DNA of 64,000 bases from Lutraria lutraria (lineage: Eukaryota; Mollusca; Bivalvia; Venerida; Mactridae), in contig OZ026835.1 in NCBI GenBank assembly GCA_964023205.1, positions 14,342,414 to 14,406,413 of the forward strand, given 5' to 3'. Made by a program: the position numbers and the translations under genes. The notes under the pieces were generated by a model. The model made no database searches. It was not told the DNA's origin and saw only the letters and a program-made list of their open reading frames with translations. This document shows, piece by piece, positions 12,903 to 23,943 of the stretch; position 1 is the first letter of the stretch, and each line of letters begins with the position of its first letter.

Positions 12903-14092
12903 TTTTTAGCTCACCAGGCCCCGAGGTTATAAAACTTGAGAACGGTCTCCAAGCTCAAAGCTCAGTTTCGTTCTCAAAGTATTACGGTTGAACAGATAGA
13001 GCTGATTAATGTTTGAATACATATTCAGGTCAATTATGGTTTCAGACTAATGAATCAATAATATCATTATTGTCTGATCACAATTAACTTAGAACCATTG
13101 AAAGACAAAATGTGAGATTTGAGTCCAATCTCAAGTTTTATAACCTCGGGGCCAGAGCACGAATGTGCTCAGGGTGAGCTTTTGTGATCACCCTGCGTCC
13201 ATCGTGCGTCGTTACGTGGCGTCCATGTTTACTTAAAACAACATCTCCTCCTACACCGCTATGCCGATTGCAACCAAACTTTGCTGGAATGATCCTTGGG
13301 TGGTCCCTTTTCAAAGTTGTTCAAAAAATTAAATTTCATTAAAAACTCTGGTTGCTATGGCAACAAATAGAAAAAACTTTAAAAATCTTCTTGTCCGAAA
13401 CCACAGGGCCTAGAGCTGAGATATTTGGTATGTAGCATTGTCTAATGGAACTCTACAAAGTTTGTTCAAATTATTCCCCTGGGGTCAAAATTGGCTCCGC
13501 CCCGGGGGTAACTTGATTTTACATAGACTTATATAGGAAATTTAAAAAATCTTCTTGTCAAAAAGTACAATGCCTAGAGCTTTGATATTTGGTGTGTAGC
13601 ATAGTCTAGTGGACCTCTACCAAGTTTGTTTTCAAATTATTGCCCTAGGGTCAAAATTGGCCCCGCCCCCAGGGGTCACTTGATTTATATAGACTTATAT
13701 AGGAAAATTTAAAAAATCTTCTTCTCCGAAACCGCAAGGTCTAGAGCTTAGATATTTTGTATGTGGCATTGTCTAGTGGACCTCTACCAAGTTTGTTCAA
13801 ATTATGGCCCGGGGTCAAAATTAGCCCTGCCCTGGGGTTTATTCTATTTTGTATAGGAAAATTTTTAAAAATCTTCTCCGAAACCACAAGGCCTAGAGCT
13901 AAGATATTTGGTATCTAGCTTTGTCTAATGGACCTCTTTTAAATCTGTTCATATAATGGCCATGGGATAAAAAATGGCCCAGATGGGTCACTTGATCTTA
14001 CTTGGACTCGTATAGAAAACTTCAACAATGTTAATCTCCAAATGACCTTTTCTCCTGGTGAGCATTTATTGGGCCATCATGGCTCTCTTGTT
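12903..14092 (+). mobile_element. pearl/HINE-like element with nested MITE
   Basis: It begins TTTTTAGCTCACCA, then after the nested MITE has a GAGCACGAATGTGCTC hairpin and AGGGTGAGCTTTTGTGATC. About four ~160 bp core repeats follow (CCTAGAGCTNNGATATTTGG and GGTCAAAATTGGC boxes), then CTGGTGAGCATTTATTGGGCCATCATGGC and CTCTTGTT. CTCACC near the 5' end and GGTGAG near the 3' end are subterminal inverted repeats. It shares its ends with the element at 37959-40199. It abuts the last codons of the MULE transposase (KSV), so it arrived after the MULE. Confidence 0.8.
12918..13152. mobile_element. 235-bp MITE with 24-bp perfect TIRs and CAG target duplication
   Basis: The ends are perfect 24 bp inverted repeats starting GCCCCGAGGTTATAAAACTT. 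Direct CAG repeats flank it at 12915-12917 and 13153-13155. The related pearl element at 37959 has the uninterrupted sequence CTCACCAGAGCACG, which is the empty site. The interior has no ORF. A 3 bp duplication suggests PIF/Harbinger-like or another 3-bp-duplicating superfamily; not assigned. Confidence 0.9.
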
Positions 14093-14095
14093 ACA

Positions 14096-15364
14096 CTTTT
14101 GGATGGTGTCCTCGAACGCTCGGCACGTTTTCTTTTTCTTTGGTTCGGTTTGCGTCCTGCTGAAGGGGTTTTATTTACTGTTCTAAGTCCGTCCGTGGAG
14201 ACTACTTCGTTGGGTTTTGTTTTACCATTGTCCGAAAGGATTTTTTTCAGTTTTCTGTCTTGCTGGCTTTCCTGCAAAGTGCACCATCGATCTATATCAA
14301 CAAGGTGGTGGATAAAATTGTTGGCAAGTCTAAAGTTGCCCACGTCTCGAATAGCACGGCATCTTTCTTCGAATTCACCATTCACTATTGTATATAACAT
14401 CTGAATAAATTTAGGCAAGTCAAGCTGTTTCCACTTACTTGCAGTTTTGAGCACGTGGTTTGCACTTTCGCAATTTTACGGCTTCTAACTGCTTCTATTA
14501 TATGTTTTTCTAGTAAAGGTCGTAATTTGTTATCAAAGTATGCCAAGAATGATTTCCCATCTTTACTGTCAACAGCGGCTATCACTGATCTTAGGTTTCG
14601 GACGCAACCAGTGTACGTATCTATATCGGTATTTTCCAGAAGGCCATTATCACCAATATAGTGGTTCGGTCTTTTAGTGGAATGCCTATTTTTTCTTCCA
14701 TGTATTTATTGGCATTTTGGCGCAAATGTCTTGTGCACAGAACATGTGTACAGCCACCAAACAGCGTTCAATTGCATTCTTAAAAGAGAGTTCTTCGTCG
14801 CTACCTATAGTTAAATTTTCGATTTCGGTTTTTGTCATATGGAAAGATATTTCGTTAAAAAAAGTTGCATAAGCGGCCGTGGTTGAAGATTGGTGAATAA
14901 GAGTGGGGCCAAAACAGATCGGGTGTTCACCAGTAGCGCGTTTTATTACTGATAGATCCTTGAATACCATTGGTGTCACGTGAAATTCTCTTGAAAATAT
15001 TAGAAAGGGGTGTAAGTCTTCTTAGAAATAATTTGTTTCATAATGTCAGTGTTTATCTCTAAGATTTAAACTGAATTTCCGTTTCCTGAAATTACTACCG
15101 TAAAATGCATTATTTTGTATGCATTTGTAAAATTATTAAAATTATTTGATGAGATATATGTATTATATCAGTCAATGAAAGCACTAATGATAAACATAGC
15201 TCACCTAAATTATAAGTCTTGTCGACTCCCAGAACGCAGCCATTCTCTTTGCAGCAGAATCTTTTTACCTCATTTATTTGCTGCTGGGTATACAAACTTA
15301 TCAACGGTATATTCCATCCTTTTCCATTGGTCACCCTCTGCAAAAAAGGGTGCATTTTTGTCAT
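14096..15364 (-). pseudogene. MULE-like DDE transposase, catalytic part (broken)
   Basis: Minus-strand segments in order: FLQRVTNGKGWNIPLISLY, then GCVLGVDKTYNL (first Asp); a probable ~215 bp intron (donor AG|GTGAGC near 15208, coding resumes at FHVTPMVFKDLSVI near 14990); GPTLIHQSSTT; NLTIGSDEELSFKNAIERC (second Asp) and VAVHMFCAQD; then IGDNGLLENTDIDTYTG, a frameshift, and NCESANHVLKTASKWK (Glu). The D...GSDEE..C/H...ESANH pattern matches Mutator-like transposases. The tail is basic (RKPNQRKRKRAERSR). Frameshifts occur near 14690 and 14465. It probably moved the host element before decay. Confidence 0.7.
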
Positions 15365-15559
15365 TTGTTCTACTCTAGCGATTTGGTCTGCTAAATTACC
15401 AACATTATCCGTGGTGTCTGCGTGGGAGAGATTATATTTTAAATTCCTTAACTGCTTCTCATTTCTTTGTTTCTCAAGGTCATTTCTTGTGTTGTTATTG
15501 TTTTCTCTCGATGTCTTTCGCTGAATTGTTTTTAAGTTGATTTCTTAAGGTGTCCAATA

Positions 15560-16180
15560 CGCGTGGTTTTGTTCTTAGGTATTTTGAATTCCTATCTTCG
15601 TGCTGCACTGAACGGTGGTAAGAACGCATTGGAAAGGTACCTATGTATGATTGCTACGTCTGTTGATATATCGGGTAATGTGGTCGGTGACTTTTCGAAC
15701 CAGGTGATACGTTTTTTAAATTGTTCACTTCCATTAGGCGACGCCTTGAGGGACTGCTAGTTTCTGTGAATGTATATCACAGAACTGTCATCTGGCTGAG
15801 GTGTAAGTGGAATAAATTCCCTTTTTTTGTTGACTTGTTTTAAGATGCAGTACATATTATTTCGTTTAACAATGTTAACAAGTTTCCCACTCCTTTCAAT
15901 GAATGTTGAACACGGAGATGTCCCTTTCACCCAAGCACTGCAGTCATCCCAGAATGCTGTTTGCTTTCCGTCCATGCGTCTGTCTAAATTCTCCTTATTG
16001 TTGACAACAAAAAACATCCCATCTTTTCGACCCGTTGGTACTTCCGATAATATAGTGTAAGGACCTTTGTATATATTCATTGTGGAATATAAGTCCATAA
16101 ATGTTTGCAGTGGACCTGGGACAAAATCTATTTCGGCAGTGGAATTATCATGTTCATTGCGCTATCAATATCTGAGATAT
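15560..16180 (-). pseudogene. Linker region of the MULE-encoded protein
   Basis: The minus-strand frame reads FVPGPLQTFMDLY, GRKDGMFFVVNN, QTAFWDDCSAWVKGTSPC, NMYCILKQVNKKREFIPL and VIYIHRN. It then passes an in-frame TAG (15755-15757) into LKASPNGSEQFKKRITWFE and STDVAIIHRYLSNAF, and another TAG near 15582. It lies between the OTU-like part and the catalytic core on the same strand, with a frameshift at its upstream join (~16150-16180). I regard the three segments as one decayed protein or two adjacent genes. No fold is recognised. Confidence 0.5.
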
Positions 16181-17060
16181 TTTCACTTATTTCTTCATAT
16201 GATAACTGTTCAGATTTTGAATCTCTTATACTAGTTACATAATCACTCTCACTTTCTTCAATAACTGTCGTAAGATTTGGCGAGAAGTTATTTTGCTCAG
16301 TGTCACTTGGTGCCTCGTCTGTGTCGTCGGACTCAATGTGACGGCCTTTGTCTGGAGAAGAAAATATGTCATCATCAGCTTTCTGTGGGAATTTTGGAGT
16401 TATTCTTGATGACCTACCAGATACAGGTACTTGGAGGGCGAATGCGGGTCCAACATTAAACACTGGTCTGCGTCGAACATTGACTATTGGCACGATGTGG
16501 TTGGATACCCAAGGTTTGCTTGCTGTTGGTCGTTGTGTGGGCCATGGACCGCTCCACATCAGATGTAGCGTTCTCGTCGGGTCGTTGAACGGAAACGTGA
16601 TCTTGGTATTCATCTGCTTAAAAAGGTAGGTATTTGCGCTGTTGACGGCAGGATAGATTACCTGGAATGGCATCTTCAACATACTGGAGGCCGCTAGGAA
16701 CATATTCATAGAAGAGTAAGACCCGGGGCGTGCGCATATCAGAATGTCATCGTCAATTTCCTGTAAGGTCGAAAGCCGGTTGAACAAATGGTTGCACATG
16801 ATTCGTCTTTTCTGAGTAGCTAATTCTACAGCAGTTCTGTACCGGAAATGGTTACTCATGGTTTCATCACCGGTGAGTAGAGTTGACAGAGAGTTGAAAA
16901 AGCAGTTCCCGTCTCCGGTGCTCCTGAGCGCCACCCTATCCGACACATGGAAATGTGAGAAGTGAGTTAGCAGTCTGGTCCTGGGGATGATTTTCAAAGG
17001 ATTGTGGTGGGGTAGGAAGATCAAGGGGGACTGATTGTAGAAACATTCGTTCTGCTTACG
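16128..17060 (-). CDS. OTU/vertnin-like cysteine-protease-fold protein of the MULE
   Basis: About 298 residues are open on the minus strand. Near residue 37 the motif STGDGNCFFNSLS matches the OTU-type D-G-N-C active site (Cys nucleophile), followed by FRYRTAVELATQ, ARPGSYSSMNMFLAAS and VSNHIVPIV, whose His fits the partner position. Similar OTU-like or vertnin-like domains occur in transposon proteins of invertebrates. The C-terminal third is acidic and Ser-rich (DTDEAPSDTEQ, ESESDYVTS), probably disordered. No ATG precedes the motif in frame: the frame opens at a stop near 17067, so an upstream exon is likely, perhaps through the acceptor TACAATCAG at 17031. Protease activity is inferred. 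Confidence 0.55.
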   Translation of the reverse strand, partial: RKQNECFYNQSPLIFLPHHNPLKIIPRTRLLTHFSHFHVSDRVALRSTGDGNCFFNSLSTLLTGDETMSNHFRYRTAVELATQKRRIMCNHLFNRLSTLQEIDDDILICARPGSYSSMNMFLAASSMLKMPFQVIYPAVNSANTYLFKQMNTKITFPFNDPTRTLHLMWSGPWPTQRPTASKPWVSNHIVPIVNVRRRPVFNVGPAFALQVPVSGRSSRITPKFPQKADDDIFSSPDKGRHIESDDTDEAPSDTEQNNFSPNLTTVIEESESDYVTSIRDSKSEQLSYEEISENISDIDSAMNMIIPLPK

Positions 17061-17949
17061 TTCTGTTTATTACTAAAATTATGCTTCTGCAACAATATCT
17101 AGATTTGTAAGATATAAATGTATATAGTTTTGAAATAAACGAAATTCAATGAAAAAAGAATATCACAGGACTCCAATTCATTAGTGAATTGTATAGCTGA
17201 GAGTTAATATAGATGATTAAAAGGATTATGTCTAATTAAAAATTAACGATACAACTAAACGCAACTTAGTGTGCCTTTGAACCATAAGATATAAGCAAAC
17301 ATAACATATACATACAAACAGACACAAAATGACGTTCAGATAGAACATAACCCAGCGCAAATTCATACTTTTATTGTCGGGTGCTTTTCGCCTTATTTTC
17401 ATTAAGCGAAAATTTGCATGATGTTTCGTGCTACTATCAGTTGAATAGCAATAACTCCCGACTTTTTCTATATTCTTAAAAGACAAAGAATATATTTTCC
17501 TCCGAACTTATTCATTATGTTCATAGGAAGTGAACATTAAAGGTACACCAATGCTATAAAATTCAGTTCAGTTTCTGTTTTCATATTGGAAATTTCCTGT
17601 TGGCGATATGAAAATATCAGAGTACATTAATTCTCAGATCAAGATAAGTTCGTAGAGAGTACAAGACCACTAAAAAGTTTCTATTTGTATAAACAGAACT
17701 TCGTAATTATTTTTGCAATATGTCTGTTACATATCTGGGAAAAATATATGAATTTTCTGTTCTGTTTGTCCCGAATGACATGTGCATATAAAATCTTCGT
17801 ACATAGTAACCAATTGTACTTTATTCATGATAGGTGTGATAATACAATAATCTAATCAGTGGGCACGTGTTAAATAGGATCAAGATTGTGCATTTTTATT
17901 GTATAACTATGCACTGAGCGAAAAAATATTGACACGTAATGCTTAAACA
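17061..17949. other. Non-coding 5' region of the MULE genes
   Basis: AT-rich DNA between the OTU-like gene and the right TIR. The minus-strand 84-residue ORF (17232-17486) has no recognisable motif. An upstream exon and promoter of the transposon genes probably lie here but cannot be placed. Confidence 0.4.
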
Positions 17950-18761
17950 TACAACTGTAACAAAAATTGGCCTCATTACATTGTTTATCATTGAAAATCA
18001 TAGTCTTATAAAAATGTTTCCATGAAATGCATTAATTAAGACTAAACTATATATAGTCCTTACCGATTAAGTTCAGTTCTTTCACTTAGTAGAAAAATGC
18101 TTAACGTACAGATTTTGTAACACAATGGCCAAATACAATAATTTTCATGATAAAATTAAATGATGTAGAAATAGTTGAAAACATATCTTTATTAAAAGTT
18201 AAGTCCTTTCCGATCGACCTAATGGGCGCACAGAGTGAAAAAAATCACAAAATGCTTTAAAGTGCAGATTTTGCGAAACAGATTGGACAAATATATTATT
18301 TTTCATTATAAAATGAAATGATACAAAAAAAATGACTTATTTCAGGATTCCGATCACGTAAACTTTCCTTACCGATCACCGATATGAGTGCACTTAGTGA
18401 AATCTATCCACAAACTGCTTAAAAATGCAGATTTTGTAACACTAATTTGCCTAATACATTATTTTTCATTGAACAATTATTTTGTATGGAAATATCTTTT
18501 AAAAATGCATTAATTAGGAATATACGAGTCCTTTCCTATCTCATCAAGTCCTTTCCGACCAGCCTGTTTGAGTGTACTTAGTGAAAATTATCAACAAAAT
18601 GCTTAAAAATACATATTTTCTTACCGAAATTTGCCATATACATTGTTTTCGGTAGAAAAATGTAGCATTATAAAAATATTTTGAAAAAAATCTATTTATT
18701 TAGCATTAACGGGTCCTTTCCGATCGCGGAAAGGGGCCCTTTCCGGTATCTAGTCATACCG
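17950..18761. repeat. Right long terminal inverted repeat of the MULE
   Basis: About 800 bp of three to four ~180 bp modules, reverse-complementary to the left end (AAGTCCTTTCCGAT, TTAGTGAAAATTATC, TGCTTAAAAATACA boxes), closing with CGGAAAGGGGCCCTTTCCGG. The arm is longer than the left one, as expected when modules are gained or lost. Confidence 0.7.
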
Positions 18762-19632
18762 CTTGAAAACTACTCTCTCATTCATAAGACCCAAATAGGC
18801 TTTCGCTGTTGTTGACACATGGATTGATGCCATAAATGATAATAAACTGTGTTTTTGGATCTATCGAAGGCATTTGACTTGATAAACCATGCACTACTTA
18901 TTGATAAAATGCTAGAATACCGCATATCCAGTCCATCACTTCAATGGTTTAAATCATATTTGTCAGATCGATCCCAACAAGTGTCTATCCAAGGAAAGCT
19001 TTCAACTTCTCTTGAAATAACAGCAGGAGTACCCCAAGGATCTGTCCTTGGGCCTATACATGTACTATTCATTCTTTACATAAATGATCTACCTCTGCAT
19101 GTAAAAAATTCTTCTATTGATATGTTTGCAGATGACACTACTACAACTGCACTTGGTACATTCATTAATACTGTCTGTCACATTCTTCAAACTAGTCTTG
19201 ACTCTGTGGATGAATGGTGTCAAAGGAATTCAATGAGACCAAATTCTCAGAAGATTAAATCAATGATTATCTCACTTTCAATCTCTATCTACAAGGCACT
19301 TAATACAAGCAATCGCCATAACCCGCTTTTACAAAATCAGAACATTGATTTTACTGAAGTTGAAAAGTTGTTAGGTGTCAATGTTGACCACAAGTTAAGC
19401 TGGACCATCCAAGTTGAAAACATCCTTAAGAAATGTAATTCTCTGCTGTATCTATTTTTGAGAATAAAACATTATCTTCAAGTAAACACATGCGAAAAAT
19501 ATTCTTTAATGCTTATATCTTGCCACACCTTGATTATTGCTGCACTATCTGGGGCAATTGCAGTGATGAATTATTAGATAAGTTACATAAATTTCAGAAA
19601 AGAGCAGCTAGAATAATTCTAGACAAGCCTTA
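18762..19632 (+). pseudogene. CR1/Jockey-like LINE reverse transcriptase, fragment 2 (catalytic RT)
   Basis: The frame resumes with YSLIHKTQIGFR, has a small deletion, then [14 protein letters not shown] and FLDLSKAFD (motif A, catalytic Asp), [11 protein letters not shown] (motif B), MFADDT (motif C Asp-Asp) and [12 protein letters not shown]. After a frameshift near 19490 it continues [18 protein letters not shown] and LHKFQKRAARIIL to DKP, where element A enters. The catalytic motifs are intact, but the indels disable the ORF. Confidence 0.9.
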
Positions 19633-20063
19633 TAGAGTATGGGCTACCTGTACCCTAGGTCCCCCCCTAGCGGGATTTTATGACACATATATCATTGTAA
19701 ATCTTAATATATCCCCCATCGAATGTCACTTGTTGGACGAAATATAGGTGCTGATTAAGCATACAGTATGTGATTGATTATCTCCCCCTGATTTCGAAAT
19801 TTCATTTTTTTTAATTTTTGTATACAAGAGATTATGGAGTCCAAAATGACCAAGTTCTCAACCCACATTACTTAAGATTATTATATTTTATATTAATATA
19901 CATATTTGAAAAGGAAAAGATAACTCTGAACTAAAAATAACAAGAATTATGTCCCTTTTAACTGTAAAAAAGAGTAAAAAACTATTTTTTCAGTTATTCG
20001 TGTATATTGGGCAACAATTTGCAGAAAGCACTGGATATAATTATTATTTAGATAATATCTGAA

Positions 20064-20290
20064 ACAAACGGGCCAAGATTGCCCTAGATCGCTTACCTGA
20101 GAACAAAGACAATTTAATTAATGACCAGGTAATATAGTTTTCATCTCATATAAGGGCCCATAACTGCATGTACCAATTCAATTTCGCCCATAATCAATCT
20201 CATCAAAGACCTTTATTAGGATTGGTGAAGACACCGGACATTCATCGACTCTAAAAGCTCACCTGATCAATCAGGTGAGCTAACAAAAAA
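20064..20290 (-). mobile_element. Antisense pearl/HINE remnant in element A
   Basis: The reverse complement starts TTAGCTCACCTGATTGATCAGGTGAGCTTTTAG in form (the 5' hairpin) and ends CAGGTAAGCGATCTAGGGCAATCTTGGCCC in form. About 230 bp of core is missing relative to copy B (51270-51727). The insertion is older than the split of A and B. Confidence 0.7.
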
Positions 20291-20424
20291 AAACAATTTC
20301 TTAACACTTTTATTATTTTTGGTTACTTTGAAATACATGTTATATGTAATGCATCCATCAACTATTTCAAATTACTGCACATAATTATGCTTTGTTATTT
20401 GTCAGTTGATTCTAGGCTACGATT

Positions 20425-20886
20425 CGTTTAAACATATCTATTCCTGTCTATGATACATTGTACATATAGGTAATTGTACACAAATTTACATCAATTTTGG
20501 AAAGGATGGGAATGGAAGACAGAACTTCTAATTAAATTCTTCTCCTTGGATAGACTTCCAGTTAAATTTCAAGAACTATTCAACAATTTAACTATTGGTA
20601 TGTATAAAATAGATTAAAGATTAAATCATACAGAGATAGGGATATGGGTCTTGTGATCAAACAGTAAAAATAAATTAGAAAAGAAAAAGAAAAAACTTAA
20701 GACAGTAACACAATGGGAAAATAATATTACTGTATAAATCAAGAGAGAGAAAGGGTATGTGTAGAAATGAAGAAGGAGTCTTCTCAAGCATTATAATGCA
20801 TGGTACTTTTCATGTGAATCTATTGCTGTCACGCATACAGACTTGAACCTGATTAAAGATTAGTGTATTTTCTTGATCGGGTTGTA
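20425..20886. mobile_element. 462-bp insertion with 12-bp target duplication, unclassified
   Basis: TAGGCTACGATT flanks the segment at 20413-20424 and 20887-20898. Element B has the uninterrupted sequence (near 51845-51856) followed directly by the GAAAGAACACTATAG seen here after 20898. The insert has no ORF, poly-A tail or obvious TIRs. A 12 bp duplication fits target-primed retrotransposition (a SINE or truncated LINE), but no family is recognised. Confidence 0.8.
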
Positions 20887-21769
20887 TAGGCTACGATTGA
20901 AAGAACACTATAGCTTGATTTCTTACCGTAAATAGATTTTGTCGTTTGCAAAATATTAACAAAAGTAGGGTCAACAACGGACCTCCATACCTCACATTTG
21001 AAGTGATTTTCATTGAAATAATCAGTAGTTCAGGAAGTTAGAAAATTTTAAAATATCATGACAATATTCACTGTAATAGTTGATGCAGGATAATAAATGA
21101 CCATCATGACAATATTCATAATAAATCTACTAAGGCAGTATTCGCTCAATGATACTGGTGATCATGAAGCCATTTATCAGTGTGTCATTGACGGTCAAGC
21201 GATAGGCAACGATTTTTCACACGTCACAATGGCCATGCAGTTACAAATATCATTAATTTTGTTTTCTTTCAGTTCTGACAATTTTCAACATTGTTTCAGT
21301 TTCAAGTAGGTAGTTCACATAACTAACTGTGAAATACAACACTTTTACATGTAATTAGATTTAAACCAATATCACTGAGTGATCATTTTATTAAAATCCC
21401 ACAATGTCAACATGTATTAATGCTAAACAAGAAAATGAGAACTGCATGATTTAAAGTAGAGATGGCAAACAGCAAGGAAAATTGTAGTCTATCTGATGGT
21501 TATGCAGGGATTGGCTTAGAGGGAGACTAGGATGAGATAGCCTCCCTGATATCTGGGACCATTATTCATGCGTGTATAATGGTCCCAGCTAACATTTTGC
21601 CCGTTATTATGGAAGCCCTAAAAATTGAGTTGGATATCGGAGTTTTAAAAAGTCTTTTCAGCTGTTCAAAGTAAAAGTTGTCGTTTATAAGAAAGGAAGT
21701 ATTGTAGCATGTACAATGTAGGTATTTTTCAAAAGACAATGGCAAAAATCATGAAAACATGGCCTGAAA

Positions 21770-22860
21770 CTTGATAAATAAACCACGTCCTGTCTCAATT
21801 CTTAAAGGATGAGAAGAAAGCCTAAATCTTGTCATGGCTATGAGCAATTTTTTAACATTTACATTAACTAGATACATGCTGTTGTCAAAATTTGCAGAAA
21901 CCCTAAAAACCCTGGAATAAGATGACGTTTGTACTCGATTATTCCATTCTTGCATGACAATGTTTTCAACTTATTGTTTTAACAATAACAGAAATAGTTT
22001 AGCATTACATACACCCTGTGAGTACAACGCTTCAGAGAATACTAATTCATTTAATGTATCTTTAACATTATATGCCCAATTAGTGATGTGCGGTTTCTTT
22101 TCAATATCTTTAAACATGATTCGGTATACATGTATTTGTACATATTATCTGTTTCCTTTCGCTTTTATTAGTAACTTTCAACCAAAAGTTTATATCTTGC
22201 ATAATTCTTAGTGAGAAGATCTAATCGACCTAATTCTCCGTGTATAAAATACACACATTTTTGTGTGCTACTTTTTACTCATAATAAAGATTTTCAATAC
22301 TAAGTGTGAACTTTTTCAATTGCTAATCGAACAATTCTAAAGAGTGCCTTATTGTTATGTTATGAAATCTACACAGACATTTTCTTAATGTAAAGATAGA
22401 TTTTTGAGCTTGGTCAGCTAAAGTTTTATGCGTTTCTACAAAGGACCCTCCAGATCAAAACACTATTCCAAGATACATAAATTTGTTAACGATTTCCTAT
22501 TCACAACTTTGGTAACTGTTGGCAAATGCCCTCCTTTTCTGAATATATTAATTATCTTTGTTAACAGTAAATTTCCAACGGTCACAGTATACATCCAATA
22601 TGTTAAGATTACTTTGTAGTTCGGATGAGTTAGCAAATATCACAATGACCTCGGCTTACATTAATAAAACCTGTAAATCAATGCCTTTTGCTCCGTTTAA
22701 AAGTTGGTCGTCCAGATCATTAAGGTACATGGAAAATAGAAAAGGCGACAAGCTTTCCCCCAGTCTTAGTCCAAGATGACCATAGAATAATTCGCCGATC
22801 TCATTATTAAATTTTACTCTGGTTGTAATTTGATAATACATCCATGGACTTAATGACCTT
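21770..22860 (-). pseudogene. Degenerate LINE ORF2 in element A
   Basis: Minus-strand fragments in order: LRLGESLSPFLFSMYLNDL (RT motif B), a damaged motif C followed by FANSSELQSNLNILDVY, FMYLGIVF, then near 21950 MQEWNNRVQTSSYS and ALTRFRLSSHPLRIETGR-like C-terminal sequence. Frameshifts and stops are frequent. It matches the LINE copy in element B and is related to that at 11788-12531. Confidence 0.75.
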
Positions 22861-23943
22861 ATATACCTTCCTCTTTGCCCTGAATATCATATATTTCGGC
22901 AAACCAAATAATCGAAAGCTTTAGAACAATCGCTAAAAGTGCATTATTAATAATTAAATCTAATTAATCTATGCAGTACAAATATGTGGCCAATCGTAGC
23001 CATTCCGACCCTAAAACCTGCTTGTGATTCCATGAGAGTATATGATAGTGTTATTCAGAATGAGACATTAACATGCAAGTGTTTGCTTTTGCGTATATCT
23101 ATGTCATTGACTATAAGTCTTAATTACAAACAAATGTAATATAAGATTGTTGAAAAAGAACTTATAACATTGCGACAAATGTAGTAACTGTTCAGTTTAT
23201 CATGATCCTTTCGATATTTCCGCTGTGTCTTGGTGATATATATAATATCCCATTTTCGGGGGGGGGGGGGGTATAAAGCAGACACAGACACAGTAGTATT
23301 TTGCTTTCAAACAAACAATTTTGTACATAAAGTATGTTGTTGCAATAAGTATGTGCAAATTTACTTTGTCATTTGTCATAAAACCATTTATTTATCAAAC
23401 AATGGTGTCAGTTTTATATTTTGGGGTCAATTTACCCCACCCGCTTTCTAGCTATAATAAAGTAATACCATGAGTGTATTGAATAGCAAATGAATAGATA
23501 AACAATCTCCGAATATTTATTAGTCATTTAAAACCTTTTCAAATAAAAATGAAAGAACAAATGATACTCATTTGCCATATAAGGTCATATTTTAACAATT
23601 TAAGCCCATTTTTTAGATTCTCATTAATATTCACGAATATGCAAATGAGCAAATCAATAACAAACTATGCCTGGGATATAATAATTATATTGATCATATT
23701 TTAAAGCTATTTTGTATGTTTTATAACTGAAATAAACGACATTTTTGCGTGTTTATTACGACAAAGCTAAATCTTAGAAATATTGCTGGTTGCCATGGAA
23801 ACAGCCCGGCCATTTGCTTATCCAGCATCCCTTAATCGTCCAACAACTGGAATTTGTTAACATATACCCTAAGCTTCAAAAATATATAGGTGTACAAAAA
23901 TCCCGCTAGGGGGGGAGGGTTTCGATTATGGGCCCTTGGCCTA

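Larger units (their letters stand above)
10763..18761 (-). mobile_element. MULE-like DNA transposon (7,999 bp) inserted in the LINE
   Basis: The ends are inverted repeats: GGTACGACTAAATACCGG on the left and, on the reverse strand, GGTATGACTAGATACCGG on the right. A perfect 9 bp direct repeat, CTTGAAAAC, flanks it at 10754-10762 and 18762-18770. Nine-base duplications and long TIRs are typical of Mutator-like elements. Removing one duplication plus the element joins VYLEN to YSLIHKTQIGFR, the expected LINE sequence. Its genes lie on the minus strand. It also holds a LINE fragment and a pearl element with a nested MITE. Coding is broken by frameshifts and stops. Confidence 0.85.
19633..23943. 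mobile_element. Element A: 4.3-kb TIR element with TTA duplication (copy 1)
   Basis: Left end TAGAGTATGGGC, right end (reverse strand) TAGGCCAAGGGC. The ends also share CCCCCCTAGCGGGATTTT a few tens of bases inside. TTA at 19630-19632 and 23944-23946 is the 3 bp duplication. Removal joins LDKP to YDAPTPTLF, the expected LINE sequence. A homologous copy, element B, lies at 50819-59483. The interior carries an antisense pearl remnant, a degenerate minus-strand LINE and two units of the 48 bp repeat. No transposase was recognised. The 3 bp TTA duplication fits PIF/Harbinger but does not prove it. Confidence 0.8.

Noticed and set aside
14042..14404. Plus-strand 120-residue ORF
   Set aside because: It is the antisense shadow of the MULE transposase C-terminus and pearl 3' end.
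15219..16629. Plus-strand ORFs of 60-101 residues
   Set aside because: They are antisense shadows of the minus-strand MULE genes, without motifs.
16128..17060. OTU-like ORF as a host deubiquitinase gene
   Set aside because: It lies inside the MULE between its TIRs, on the same strand as the transposase and linker, so it is most simply a transposon gene.
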